26,966 nt of DNA from a bacterium (GTDB taxonomy: Bacteria; Bacillota; Clostridia; Oscillospirales; Oscillospiraceae): contig JAHYYS010000034.1 of the NCBI GenBank assembly GCA_019424865.1, positions 1 through 26,966 of the forward strand. The letters run 5' to 3'. Made by a program: the position numbers and the translations under genes. Position 1 is the first letter of the stretch; the number at the start of each line of letters is the position of its first letter. This document shows positions 8,601 through 14,965 of this stretch, piece after piece. The notes under the pieces are model-generated. The model saw nothing but the letters and a program-made list of their open reading frames with translations, ran no database searches and had not been told where the DNA came from.

Positions 8601-11310
8601 CGAAGGTCATCTCCCTGCTGCCGTGGGCGGCGTTCTGCACCGCCAGATACCACTCGTCGCCGCTGCGGCGCAGGAAGGCGGCCGCCTCGCCGATTTCAGA
8701 CTGGTCCAGCACAATGGTCTCGTCCCATACGGTGGGCAGAACCTTGATAAAGTCGGTGTAGACCTGGTCGATCATATTCTTGGGGTTCTCGCTGAGCTGG
8801 AGATAGCTGGAGGTCATGATAACCGTGTTGGCCAGCATGTGGGTCCAGCTGGCAGAGCCCAGCTTGCTGCCGTTGGAAAAGTTCATGGGGGTGTAGTCCG
8901 CGCTCCCGGCCAGCAGGCGGGTAAAGGGCAGGATCGCGTTCTCGTTGGGGTTGCACTGATACTGCATGCCCCGGATCGCCTCGCGGGTCATCTCGTTGGG
9001 ATAGGTGCGGGAGAGGCCGGTCGGCTTCATGGGGTTGTGGTAGCTGACCATAATCTGATATTCGGCGGCCAGCCTGGTGAAATCTTCATAGAAGCTCACC
9101 TTGTCGGGGGACTCGCTGTGGATGTGGTCGATCTTCACCCCAACCACGCCCGCGTCCTTGCAGCGCTGGAGGAAGTCCCGGGCATTCTCCTCGGTATACA
9201 GGCCGCCGTCATAGCGGGTGGTCGGCGCATCCTCCCACAGCCAGATTTTGACCGGATTTTCCAATGCCGCGCTGTAATCGACGATTTCCTTGATCGCGGC
9301 AAACTGCTCGTCCAGGGTGCCGCCGAAGTCGTCCCGGCCCTCAATCAGGTTGAACTCGATGCCGAGCTGGGAGGCGTAGTCGCTGTACTCCTTATAGCCC
9401 GCGATGGTGGAGGAACCGCCGCCCTGGGTTGTCCACACGGAGCGGCCCGGCTGAATCCAGCTGGTATCGCCGGAAAACAGCTCCTCGTCCATGGGGTCGG
9501 ACACATTGGTGACCATGTCGCTGTTGGCAAAGTCGTTGAGGTTGTCGGCAATAATCGCCAGGCGCCAGGGGGAATCCTCCCCGGTGACAAACGTCTTGCC
9601 GTTGTCATCCCAATACTCGGCCTTCAGCACGCCGCTGCCCTCGGTGCGCAGACCCATCCCGGACCAGTCATAGATGTTGGCCTCGGTGATGCACACATAG
9701 GCAGCCTCGTCCGCCAGCTCGAAGGTGGGCAGGGTGCACAGCAGACGTCCCACGCCGATGCCCGCCACGGAAGAGGTCTCGGTGGGCACCTGCATATTCT
9801 TGATACCCTCGTAGTTGGAGCCGTCGCCGTACTGATAAAAGGCGGTGGCATTTGTGGGCAGGGCAAAGCGGGTGTCATCCCCCGAAACCGTGTGTTCTCC
9901 CTCGGGCAGGTCATACTGGATGGCAATTCCGTCGTCATACGCCCGCACGTTCAGGGTCATGGAGGCCCCGCCGCTTGTCACCGGGAAGGCGGACTGGCTG
10001 TAATGGTTGCGGGCCTGGGTGTGCATGCCCCGGGTCTCGTAGGTCTCGTCCAGCGTGGTCTGAACCGGCCCGCCCAGAACAGCGTCCTTCCCCAGCTCCA
10101 CGCCGTCCACCGTCAGGCCCAGCGTGGCCCGCTCCAGCACGGTTGTGCCGTTCAGGGACACGGTGTAGCCCAGCTGTCCCTCCCCGTCCACATAGACGGT
10201 GGCCACCAGTTCGCCGTTGGGGCTCTCCACCTGGTAGCTGACCTGGTCGGGCTTCTCCTCGGGGATCGCCTCCCGGCAGCTGCGCAGAGCAGGGCGGCCC
10301 AGGTTCTCGTCCATGACCCAGACAGTCTCAAAATCCCAGCCGATGCTCTCATAGGTCTCCTGCTGTCTGAGCTCCTCGGCGGTCTTGTCCGCGCCCTGCA
10401 GATTGTTGGCCGCGCCGTCGGAAACCGTGGAGCCATTGACCGTCACGTCGCTGCAGGACAGGTTATCTGTAAAGGTAGTGTCACCGTTGTTGCGGCCGCA
10501 GATGCGGGCGTGGTTCCAATCGTTGACAGAGCTCAGCGTACTGCCGCTGAGAACCACGTTGCCCTGATATACGGTGCCGGTGTAGCCATAGCCGCCGATG
10601 ATGCCGCTGTTGTTCGTCTGGGTGGCGATGTCACCCTCCACATAGCAGTTGAGCACCTTGGCGGTATTCTGGCACCAGGCAGTGATGCCGCCGCTCTCGC
10701 ACCGGCCGGTCACATTACCGACAAAATAGCAATTTTGAATCGTGTCATAGTTCTCCGCCACAATGCCGCCGGAGCGGTGTCCGCCGGAGACAGAGCCCGT
10801 CACATAACACGCCTCAATCGTACCATGGTTCTGGAAGCACAGGCCCGCTCTCCGGCTGGTTTCCGCCGTATTGGGGCCGGTGACCTCCACGTCAGTCAGG
10901 GCCAGCGCCCGGATTGTACCATGGTTTTCCCGCACCAGGGCGTCTGTTTCCCGGTCGCCGGACAGCGTGTAGCCGCCGATGGCGTGGCCGGCGCCGTCCA
11001 GCGTGCCGGAAAAACTTTCAATGGAGGGGACGCTCTCGCCGTCAAGGGAGATGTCCGCATCCAGCTGGTAATATGCCTCAGCGGGCTCGCCTCCCCCATT
11101 GATGGCCTCGATGGCCTGGACAAGCTCGCCGGCGTCCGAGATCAGATAGGGGTCCTCCTCGGTGCCGAGACCGTCCAGCTCCAGGGCCGCCGGGGCTGCG
11201 CCGGGCTCCTCCTGCTCCGCCGGAACGGCGGCATAGGCCGCCGGAAGCAGCTGGAGCAGCATGAGCATGGCCAGACAGGCGGAAGTGAGCCGTTTAAGCG
11301 AATGTTTCAT
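2692..11310 (-). CDS. Giant SLH-anchored surface protein: GH97-like glycosidase + metallophosphatase + choice-of-anchor-I-like propeller
   Basis: A 2872-aa exported protein. The start at 11310 (MKHSLKRL) is preferred over the longer frame because GAGGAG lies 6 nt upstream. A signal peptide (1-27, AYA|AVP) leads to a GLUG-like beta-helix (about 50-345). Next comes a GH97-like glycosidase: N-terminal domain about 354-610 and barrel about 615-860, with KID Asp728 as likely nucleophile and the RTYPN...E777 motif. A second beta-helix copy (about 960-1250) and two jelly-roll-like repeats (about 1255-1440 and 1445-1640) follow. A purple-acid-phosphatase-like unit (about 1645-2040) has GDPQ D1753, GDQ D1792, GNHD 1822-1825, HH 1898-1899 and GHDH 1935-1938. 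A beta-propeller resembling choice-of-anchor-I proteins spans about 2060-2590, then an InlB-B-like repeat (about 2612-2690) and three SLH domains (about 2698-2865). SLH domains bind secondary cell-wall polymers, so the enzyme should sit on the outer surface. Substrates are inferred only. Confidence 0.9.
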   Translation of the reverse strand: MKHSLKRLTSACLAMLMLLQLLPAAYAAVPAEQEEPGAAPAALELDGLGTEEDPYLISDAGELVQAIEAINGGGEPAEAYYQLDADISLDGESVPSIESFSGTLDGAGHAIGGYTLSGDRETDALVRENHGTIRALALTDVEVTGPNTAETSRRAGLCFQNHGTIEACYVTGSVSGGHRSGGIVAENYDTIQNCYFVGNVTGRCESGGITAWCQNTAKVLNCYVEGDIATQTNNSGIIGGYGYTGTVYQGNVVLSGSTLSSVNDWNHARICGRNNGDTTFTDNLSCSDVTVNGSTVSDGAANNLQGADKTAEELRQQETYESIGWDFETVWVMDENLGRPALRSCREAIPEEKPDQVSYQVESPNGELVATVYVDGEGQLGYTVSLNGTTVLERATLGLTVDGVELGKDAVLGGPVQTTLDETYETRGMHTQARNHYSQSAFPVTSGGASMTLNVRAYDDGIAIQYDLPEGEHTVSGDDTRFALPTNATAFYQYGDGSNYEGIKNMQVPTETSSVAGIGVGRLLCTLPTFELADEAAYVCITEANIYDWSGMGLRTEGSGVLKAEYWDDNGKTFVTGEDSPWRLAIIADNLNDFANSDMVTNVSDPMDEELFSGDTSWIQPGRSVWTTQGGGSSTIAGYKEYSDYASQLGIEFNLIEGRDDFGGTLDEQFAAIKEIVDYSAALENPVKIWLWEDAPTTRYDGGLYTEENARDFLQRCKDAGVVGVKIDHIHSESPDKVSFYEDFTRLAAEYQIMVSYHNPMKPTGLSRTYPNEMTREAIRGMQYQCNPNENAILPFTRLLAGSADYTPMNFSNGSKLGSASWTHMLANTVIMTSSYLQLSENPKNMIDQVYTDFIKVLPTVWDETIVLDQSEIGEAAAFLRRSGDEWYLAVQNAAHGSREMTFDLDFLGEGTWYADIYYDSMSSAAQIRRQVKQVTSADQLEAQIRSGGGYVVRLTQDEIHYETDAGKVFEISTAEDLDLIREHPDADFNVTADIQLTGEFEPIPTLNGTLNGNGHTISGLTVTSMDAAAAFILQNNGTIRQLGLTNVYMEGPYTADNSWRAALCQRNYGIIEECYALGTITGGHRNGGLVSENYNTIRNCYFMGDLESNYETGGITSFNHNGSATVENCYAAGDYVSRNNNMGFISGYAYSGTRMIGNVALSGSLQGNNNLARICGRNNGVNEGTTYQNNLACADITVNGQSVNDGAANNKNGQNKSADELKQQSTYEDIGWDFTNVWTMGGGGRPVLKNVPEVVSVDASATQIDGDTVWSYLDDGTDPAAGLAGRTEWAQPDFDDSAWKTAAGSFGAKKGGTEGMDGGYAIRTLLEQYKEDGSDKEAYFFRTTVTVPDASAVQQIVGSLLYDDAATVYLNGTRVAGFDDEGITANLQYGGSNAAEPKTGSISLSGEALDLLVDGENTIAVELHQGRADSSDIYFDFLSLNFETEAPLFSGDMEWKYLDNNTDPAAGSEDRTSWTAEDFDDSAWKTAAGPFGSKRGEAELESGYTANTVLNGCDGSNDYYAYFFRTTFSIPSLEGMTKLVGTLQHDDGVIVYINGVRVAAFDDVACDDGGNSLGHGFDANLQYGGANASTPKTDTFTLTDLSMLKEGENTVAVELHNGRRTSSDVWFHFTGLSLSAEAIQVDFSDLSLSVGADESQRNLTWYATDSNPGYVLVAKESELTDGQMPETASRFDARSSLSDDGGKYSNQSTISGLEDNTVYAYQMVNSGVRSGIYTFTTGDSSDGTFSFAYAGDPQIGAGSTASDIEGWDKTLGLVAGSDAFEGIEFLLSAGDQVNTASDENQYNGYLEHEALYSLPVATVVGNHDSSSAAYSQHFNEPNNSRYGATNASSDYYFVYGGVLFMVLNSNNMSTAEHKAFLEEAIAATADQNIQWKVVTFHHSIYSVANHATEGDILQRREELVPVFEELDIDVVLQGHDHVYVRTYMMDGFNPITESDKYTYADGDGVPEAVTDPDGILYVTANSASGSKYYEIQNMQFPYAAVKDQGHTPNISRVDVTDNSFTITTYRTSDMSVVDTFTINRTAEEPEPEPEEPLADGFANGENSLDLTAIGRYTSGQFSVDGGVMEIVAYNSANQTAYAVNGQSGLLAVIPMDALERGDTMASLDGGTFDVKAAVEAAESGFRYGDMTSVAVSPDGTMLAAALQAQGYADTGRVALFTCGADGSLTLSKVVEVGVQPDMVTFADNGTVLTADEGEPREGYGGGIVDPKGSVSVVDVAAGVAEVVTFDSFDSRRDELVSDGIVIKKDTAPSVDFEPEYLAVSGGRAYVTLQENNAIAVLDIEAGTFTGVYSAGFEDYSTTPVDIDKKDEAYAPATYESLMGIRMPDGIAAFEADGRTYLVTANEGDAREWGDEDLGTAYLNEDERNFKDGGDTSPTGAITAENSGLEGKVVFFLSGDYDGLDESKDYLFGGRSFTLYEVNGDGITEVFTSGGDFEALTYQYLPEYYNSSNDNAVLDDRSGKKGPEPESVTVGEVEGRTYAFVALERTGGIMVYDITDPAEASFVNYINSRRFDTIVSGSEEYEDGELDKWVTGGDVAPEGLAFVPAGQNHTGKDLLLAACEVSGTVAVYELTGRQVEEPEEPDDGGSSGGSSSSRYAITASAGEGGSISPSGTVRVERGDSQTFTIRAEEGYEISDVLADGRSVGAVSSYTFENVRERHTIRAVFTARIEDPDTPLTDVPFTDVPADAWYAQPVQWAVENGITSGTGAGTFSPDMACTRAQIVTFLWQAAGRPQPAGSGNPFADVKESDYFYTAVLWAVEQGITAGVSEDSFAPYATVTRGQTVTFLYRAAGSPAVTEGGSFADVEDGAWYADAVAWAAAQGITAGVSADAFGPNASCTRAQIVTFLYRFAEQ
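2695..3219 (-). other. Three SLH domains (cell-wall anchor) of the giant protein
   Basis: Three consecutive SLH repeats with the pattern 'F.DV....W....V.WA...GIT.G.....F.P....TRAQ.VTFL.R'. The third-helix motifs read TRAQIV, TRGQTV and TRAQIV. SLH triplets bind pyruvylated or similar secondary cell-wall polymers in Gram-positive bacteria, which puts the C-terminus in the wall and the enzymes outside. Confidence 0.92.
6391..7548 (-). repeat. Tandem jelly-roll-like (carbohydrate-binding-type) domain pair
   Basis: Two adjacent copies (about residues 1255-1440 and 1445-1640 of the giant protein) share 'W.YLD..TDPAAG...RT.W...DFDDSAWKTAAG.FG.K', 'YFFRTT', 'N.QYGG.NA..PKT' and 'GENT.AVELH.GR..SSD'. 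The pattern matches galactose-binding-like beta-sandwich modules that often sit beside hydrolases. Ligand binding is inferred and no specific family is claimed. Confidence 0.75.
7561..8433 (-). repeat. Second copy of a duplicated beta-helix module inside the giant protein
   Basis: This segment (about residues 960-1250) is a diverged duplicate of residues about 50-345 (roughly 10276-11163). Shared landmarks include 'ARICGRNNG', 'VNG.(S)V.DGAANN', 'YE.IGWDF..VW' and 'GGHR.GG.V.ENY.TI.NCYF.G'. The two copies bracket the GH97-like domain. The arrangement suggests duplication within the gene followed by divergence. Confidence 0.8.
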
Positions 11311-11320
11311 ACGTTTCTCC

Positions 11321-12499
11321 TCACTTTTTACCATTTTTAGCTGTATGTAAACCGGATAAACCGGGAACCTTCTGCTTGCCGAAGCAGGCCGCGGCGGCCA
11401 GGGAGGCCAGGGGCACGGTGAGGATCACCGCGCAGGTCCCGCACAGGCCCTGGGCCAGCTCCAGGGCCACATAGTCCGAGCTGATCAGCTGGTTAGGCTG
11501 GACTCCATAGGAGAAGAGCACCAGAATTGTCATCAGCGCTCCGCCCACGAAGGCGAAGATCAGCGTGTTGCAGTTGGTGCCGATGATGTCCCGGCCCACA
11601 TTCAGACCGGAGCGCAGCAGCTGTCCCCGGGTCGGCGCCTCCGCCGCCCCGGCCAGCTCCCACAGGGCGGACAGCAGGGACACCGCCACATCCATCACCG
11701 CGCCCAGCGAGGCAATCATGGTGGCAGCAAACAGCACGCTGCCCAGCTGGAGCCCCGTGTGCTGGGCCACTACCAGCAGGTTCTCCGCGTCGGAGGTTTG
11801 GAAGCCCGTAAGGCGGAGACAGGCAGAGAAAATCAAAAACAGAAGGCAGGCGACACATTCTCCCCCCAGCGTCACCCCGATGGCCAGCGCCCCCCGCAGG
11901 TTCCAGCCGTACAGCAGCAGGATGGTCACCGCCGTGGAAACCAGCACCGTGAGCAGCCCCATCACCACCGGCTGCGCCCCGTTGTAGATGGCGGGAATGG
12001 TCACCCGCAGCACCAGCAGCACCGAAAACACCAGCGCCGCCGCCGAGGCCGCCCCTCTGCGTCCCCCCACCAGCAGCATCAGGACCAGGAAGAACAGGAC
12101 AATCCCCGCCAGGGGGAGGCTGCGGTCGTGGTTATATAAGGTGTAATAGGGTTCCACACCCTCCGGGGCATCCACGCACACCACCACCCGCGCGCCCTCC
12201 CGGACCAGGACGTTGTGGGTATCGGTGAGGTAGTTCACCAGCTCTATCCGCCGGCCGTCCTCCAGTCGGATGGCCAGCTCCTGCGTACCCAGCATCTGTC
12301 CGCCGGGCAGGGCGCTGGGCTCCAGGGATTCGTCCAGGACCTGCTCTACCCGGCCTTTTTCATAGAAAATGGAATCGTTCACCACGGTCTGGAAGGACAC
12401 GCCCTGGGTGGGCAGCAGAAAAAGTGCCAGCGACAAAATTGTCACCAGCAGAATGGGCAGCCAAGGGGCAATTCGGGGCTTCAGATGGTTCATGGGCAA
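11321..12499 (-). CDS. YibE/F-family multipass membrane protein
   Basis: A 392-aa integral membrane protein of the YibE/F family, whose molecular role is not firmly known. The start is set at TTG 12499 because GGAG lies 7 nt upstream; the frame is open further upstream but has no good ribosome binding site. One N-terminal TM helix (about 12-32) is followed by an external beta-rich segment (about 35-125) and then about seven or eight TM helices. Family motifs are visible: 'GAVMDVAVS' at 266-274 and 'NVGRDIIGTNCNTLIFAFVGG' from about 300. Its TGA stop overlaps the ribosome binding site of the giant SLH gene, 10 bp upstream of that start, so the two are co-transcribed and probably translationally coupled. 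A role in exporting or supporting the surface protein is conjecture from position. Confidence 0.85.
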   Translation of the reverse strand: MPMNHLKPRIAPWLPILLVTILSLALFLLPTQGVSFQTVVNDSIFYEKGRVEQVLDESLEPSALPGGQMLGTQELAIRLEDGRRIELVNYLTDTHNVLVREGARVVVCVDAPEGVEPYYTLYNHDRSLPLAGIVLFFLVLMLLVGGRRGAASAAALVFSVLLVLRVTIPAIYNGAQPVVMGLLTVLVSTAVTILLLYGWNLRGALAIGVTLGGECVACLLFLIFSACLRLTGFQTSDAENLLVVAQHTGLQLGSVLFAATMIASLGAVMDVAVSLLSALWELAGAAEAPTRGQLLRSGLNVGRDIIGTNCNTLIFAFVGGALMTILVLFSYGVQPNQLISSDYVALELAQGLCGTCAVILTVPLASLAAAACFGKQKVPGLSGLHTAKNGKK

Positions 12500-12589
12500 G
12501 TTCGTTCTCCTGTCTGGATAATCTCTTTTCATAACATGGACCGCCGGCGAAAGTGTCGCATCGGCGGCCCGCTGTTCAACGGTGCCATT

Positions 12590-12618
12590 ATAATACGGGT
12601 GTAAAAACGGCACATCAA
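12590..12618 (-). promoter_or_regulatory. Sigma-A type promoter of the YibE/F-SLH unit
   Basis: On the minus strand TTGATG (12613-12618) and TATTAT (12590-12595) are separated by exactly 17 bp. It sits about 90 bp upstream of the TTG start. The leader between them can form a CCGCCG/CGGCGG hairpin (about 12541-12568). A TATAAT hexamer overlaps the -10 but would give a 20-bp spacer. Confidence 0.7.
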
Positions 12619-12724
12619 GTTCATGTTAAACTCTTGTGAAAAATCCATTCTGCCGTGCCCGCAGGACTCCGAATCCAAAGCCCACCGCTCAGCAAAAGCT
12701 TTCGGCCGCTTTGTCCTGCGCATA

Positions 12725-12761
12725 AAAAACGGCCCCAGACAGCATTGATGCTGTCTGGGGC
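12725..12761 (-). terminator. Rho-independent terminator of the kinase/beta-helix operon
   Basis: A perfect 12-bp stem (12732-12743 with 12750-12761, 6-nt loop) is followed on the minus strand by CGTTTTTT. It lies about 205 bp past the stop at 12967. The repeat element starts at the very next base (12762), so the element sits inside the 3' untranslated region. Confidence 0.88.
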
Positions 12762-12881
12762 TCAGCTTGTCGAAAAAGCTCTCCTGCAAGGAGTTGCGTC
12801 GTCCGCAGACGACGCAATTAAAACAAAATCACTTCATTGCCGGGGATATGCACCCTTGTGCGGATGGACGTGATCCCCGGC
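12762..12881 (+). repeat. Structured repeat, copy A (three nested hairpins)
   Basis: The first ~70 bases align with the reverse complement of 15101-15170. Conserved parts are a TCAGC.TGTC.AAAAAGC start, the identical 13-mer CTCCTGCAAGGAG (12781-12793, itself a hairpin), and an 8-bp stem around CGCA (12796-12803 with 12808-12815). A third hairpin (12839-12847 with 12873-12881) has a sequence unlike copy B but the same position and stem length. Its loop contains a smaller GCAC/GTGC hairpin. The remainder to the stop at 12967 shows no recognisable matching end, so this copy may be truncated. Confidence 0.75.
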
Positions 12882-12966
12882 TGGTCACAACGACATCGGA
12901 TCCCGCCCTGCGTGCTTGCTTTCTTGAAAAAGCGATGCACAGCAGCTCCGGACCGGCATTGCGCGC

Positions 12967-14235
12967 CTATTGAAAAATTGCATGCTCAATATTCAGGGGC
13001 TGTCCGCACTGGTTGTCAATATCCGTGCCGTTTCCCACAAACAGACTGTTGTCAAAATTCAGCGTCAGGTCTGTGGGGACATTTTCCAGCAGCACAGCGG
13101 TTCCGTTATTCCGGAACACGTTGTCGTTGTACATGCTGTGGCTGGCCTGGTCGCCCGTGCTGTTGAAGTGGAACCCCACCTCATTGTCCTCAAACAGGCA
13201 GCCGATGGCATTCACCCACGCTGTGCCATAGCCCAGCAGGCCGGTCTTCCAGCCGGTGAAGGTGCAATCCTCCGCCCAGACCCGGGCGGAGGTGGAGATG
13301 GCGACACCATCTCCGGCCCCCCGGAAGTCAATCTGTTTCACATAACAAATCCATCTGTTGGAATCCGCATCCATCCGTATGGGGCCGGTAAAGGTGGTGC
13401 GCCGCTCCCCTTCCTGGGTGCCGTACAGGTTCACCGGCCGGGATTCTATCACCAGGCCCCCCTGATAGGTCACCGCGGGCAGATGGAAATTCACCACCGC
13501 ATCCGGCTCTACCGCGGCCGATACCTCGTCAATCAAAGCCTGAAGCTCCTCTATGGTATCCATGGGGGCGTCCTCCGGGTAATAGTCATAGGTCTGAATC
13601 AATGTGACGCTCAAATCCTGCCGCAGCCGGATGGCATCCCCGTCGCTCATGTGCACGGTCCACACCATTTGGGCAGTGAAGTCCTGCTGGGCCACATAGT
13701 CCACATAGCTGACCATAGCCGCTTCGGGCATATAGCTGTCGGGCGCCGGCTGGGTGCAGCTCACGGTTCCGCTCCCCTCCGGCGGCGGGAGAAGCTCCGC
13801 CTCCACGCGGTCCACCTTCTGCAAAAACAGCTGGCCCGCGTCGGCTCCGCTGTCCACATGGTTAATATACAGCCGCACTGGAAAGCGGTATTCTTCCCCT
13901 TCTTCGGCATTGTGAGAAACCGCGGGAACCGGTTCATACCGGTTATTCGGGTAGGCCAGCACCAGCTGATAGGTGCCGTCCGAGTCGGTATACACAACCT
14001 GACCCTGGCCGTCGTATACCCGGGGGCCGAGGGCCCAAACACAGCCCAGGGCCAGGCACGCCAGCACCAGCAGCACACCGCCCGCGCGCAGCGCCTTTCT
14101 CCATCTGTGCGCAGGCGGCTCCAACTCCACCCGCTGGTTGATGCTTTGGGCACAGTAGGGACAAAAGGAGGCCTCCTGCGGCAGCTGGGCGCCGCAGGAT
14201 GGGCAAATCTGATTCAAAACAGGCTTCTCCTCCAT
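12967..14235 (-). CDS. Zinc-ribbon, single-TM protein with extracellular parallel beta-helix
   Basis: A 422-aa protein with an N-terminal zinc ribbon (C11, C14, C25, C28), one TM helix (about 49-69) and a large outside region. The final part (about 247-422) has the short beta-strand/turn pattern and Asn/Gly/Asp-rich turns of a right-handed parallel beta-helix, with phrases like 'CTFTGWKTGLLGY', 'CLFEDNEVGFHF' and 'NVFRNNGTAVLL'. No clear lyase active site was recognised. The ATG at 14235 lies 1 nt after the kinase stop, with GGAGG about 9 nt upstream inside the kinase gene, so translation is probably coupled. It looks like the ectodomain/adaptor partner of the kinase, but the function is inferred only from layout. 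Confidence 0.82.
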   Translation of the reverse strand: MEEKPVLNQICPSCGAQLPQEASFCPYCAQSINQRVELEPPAHRWRKALRAGGVLLVLACLALGCVWALGPRVYDGQGQVVYTDSDGTYQLVLAYPNNRYEPVPAVSHNAEEGEEYRFPVRLYINHVDSGADAGQLFLQKVDRVEAELLPPPEGSGTVSCTQPAPDSYMPEAAMVSYVDYVAQQDFTAQMVWTVHMSDGDAIRLRQDLSVTLIQTYDYYPEDAPMDTIEELQALIDEVSAAVEPDAVVNFHLPAVTYQGGLVIESRPVNLYGTQEGERRTTFTGPIRMDADSNRWICYVKQIDFRGAGDGVAISTSARVWAEDCTFTGWKTGLLGYGTAWVNAIGCLFEDNEVGFHFNSTGDQASHSMYNDNVFRNNGTAVLLENVPTDLTLNFDNSLFVGNGTDIDNQCGQPLNIEHAIFQ

Positions 14236-14236
14236 G

Positions 14237-14944
14237 TTACAGCGCCTCCATCAGCCGCAGTACATTCTGATACCGCTTGTCCGGATTCACCCGGGTACAG
14301 CGCTCCACCACCCGGCCCAGCTTCCCCTCCGCCAGCTTTTTGGAGGGGTGCCGCCCAGTCAGCATCACATTGATCAGGATCCCCACAGCGTAAATATCGG
14401 TCCGGATATCTGTCTGGGACAGGCCGTACTGCTCCGGAGCGGCAAAACCGGTGGTGCCCAGAATCTGGGTGTCGTTCTCCAGCTCAGGCTTATAGAGCCG
14501 CGCCGCGTCAAAGTCAATGAGAACGGCATCCGCTCCCCGCAGGATGACGTTTTCCGGCTTGATGTCCCGGTGTACGGCGCCCATGGAGTGGAGCACCCAC
14601 AGCGCCTGGCAGAGCTGGCGCACAATTTTCCGGGTCTCCTCCTGGGAAAACAGGGCGTCCTTCATCAGGAAGTCCAGGGTATCGCCCTGAATGTACTCCT
14701 CCAGGACCAGATTTTCCTCCCCCCGGGACGCCACCTCCAGTGTCCGGGGCAGGTTGCTGCAGGAATAGCCCAGCAGCTTCCGGTAGACCTCCGCATTTCC
14801 CGTATAGTGCCGGAGGATCAGCTTTTGGTCTGTTGCCTTATGGCGGATCAAAAATACACTGCCCCGTTCGCTCTCCTTCAGCGTCTTGGTCAGTTCACAT
14901 TCCGTCTGTAAAACGTTCCGCAGCCATGTATAAATGAAAATCAC
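14237..14944 (-). CDS. Compact Ser/Thr protein kinase with atypical beta-3 residue
   Basis: A 235-aa cytosolic kinase-fold protein with no TM segment. Visible motifs are HRDIKPEN (125-132, catalytic Asp127), DFD in place of DFG (144-146), and a GTTGFAAPEQYG activation/P+1 segment (163-174). The glycine loop is degenerate ('ESERGSV', 24-30), and the usual beta-3 Lys aligns with Arg45 ('LILRHY'). The catalytic loop and metal Asp are intact, so it may be weakly active, use ATP unusually, or serve as a scaffold. The start is GTG at 14944 with only a weak TTTTGGG upstream, so the exact N-terminus is uncertain. It is the first gene of a two-gene operon with the zinc-ribbon/beta-helix protein. No convincing promoter was found; the preceding DNA is repeat copy B. 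Confidence 0.85.
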   Translation of the reverse strand: MIFIYTWLRNVLQTECELTKTLKESERGSVFLIRHKATDQKLILRHYTGNAEVYRKLLGYSCSNLPRTLEVASRGEENLVLEEYIQGDTLDFLMKDALFSQEETRKIVRQLCQALWVLHSMGAVHRDIKPENVILRGADAVLIDFDAARLYKPELENDTQILGTTGFAAPEQYGLSQTDIRTDIYAVGILINVMLTGRHPSKKLAEGKLGRVVERCTRVNPDKRYQNVLRLMEAL

Positions 14945-14965
14945 CCCAAAACAGCAGCTATACTA

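Noticed and set aside
2683..11340. An unbroken 2885-codon plus-strand frame antisense to the giant surface protein gene
   Set aside because: It mirrors the minus-strand gene almost exactly. Its product is a low-complexity Gly/Val/Ala/His-rich chain with no domain, while the minus-strand frame has a signal peptide, enzyme motifs and SLH domains. The open frame results from the GC-rich gene avoiding TTA, CTA and TCA codons.
12970..14373. A 467-codon plus-strand frame across the beta-helix protein and kinase genes
   Set aside because: It spans two real minus-strand genes and their junction, with no recognisable motif.
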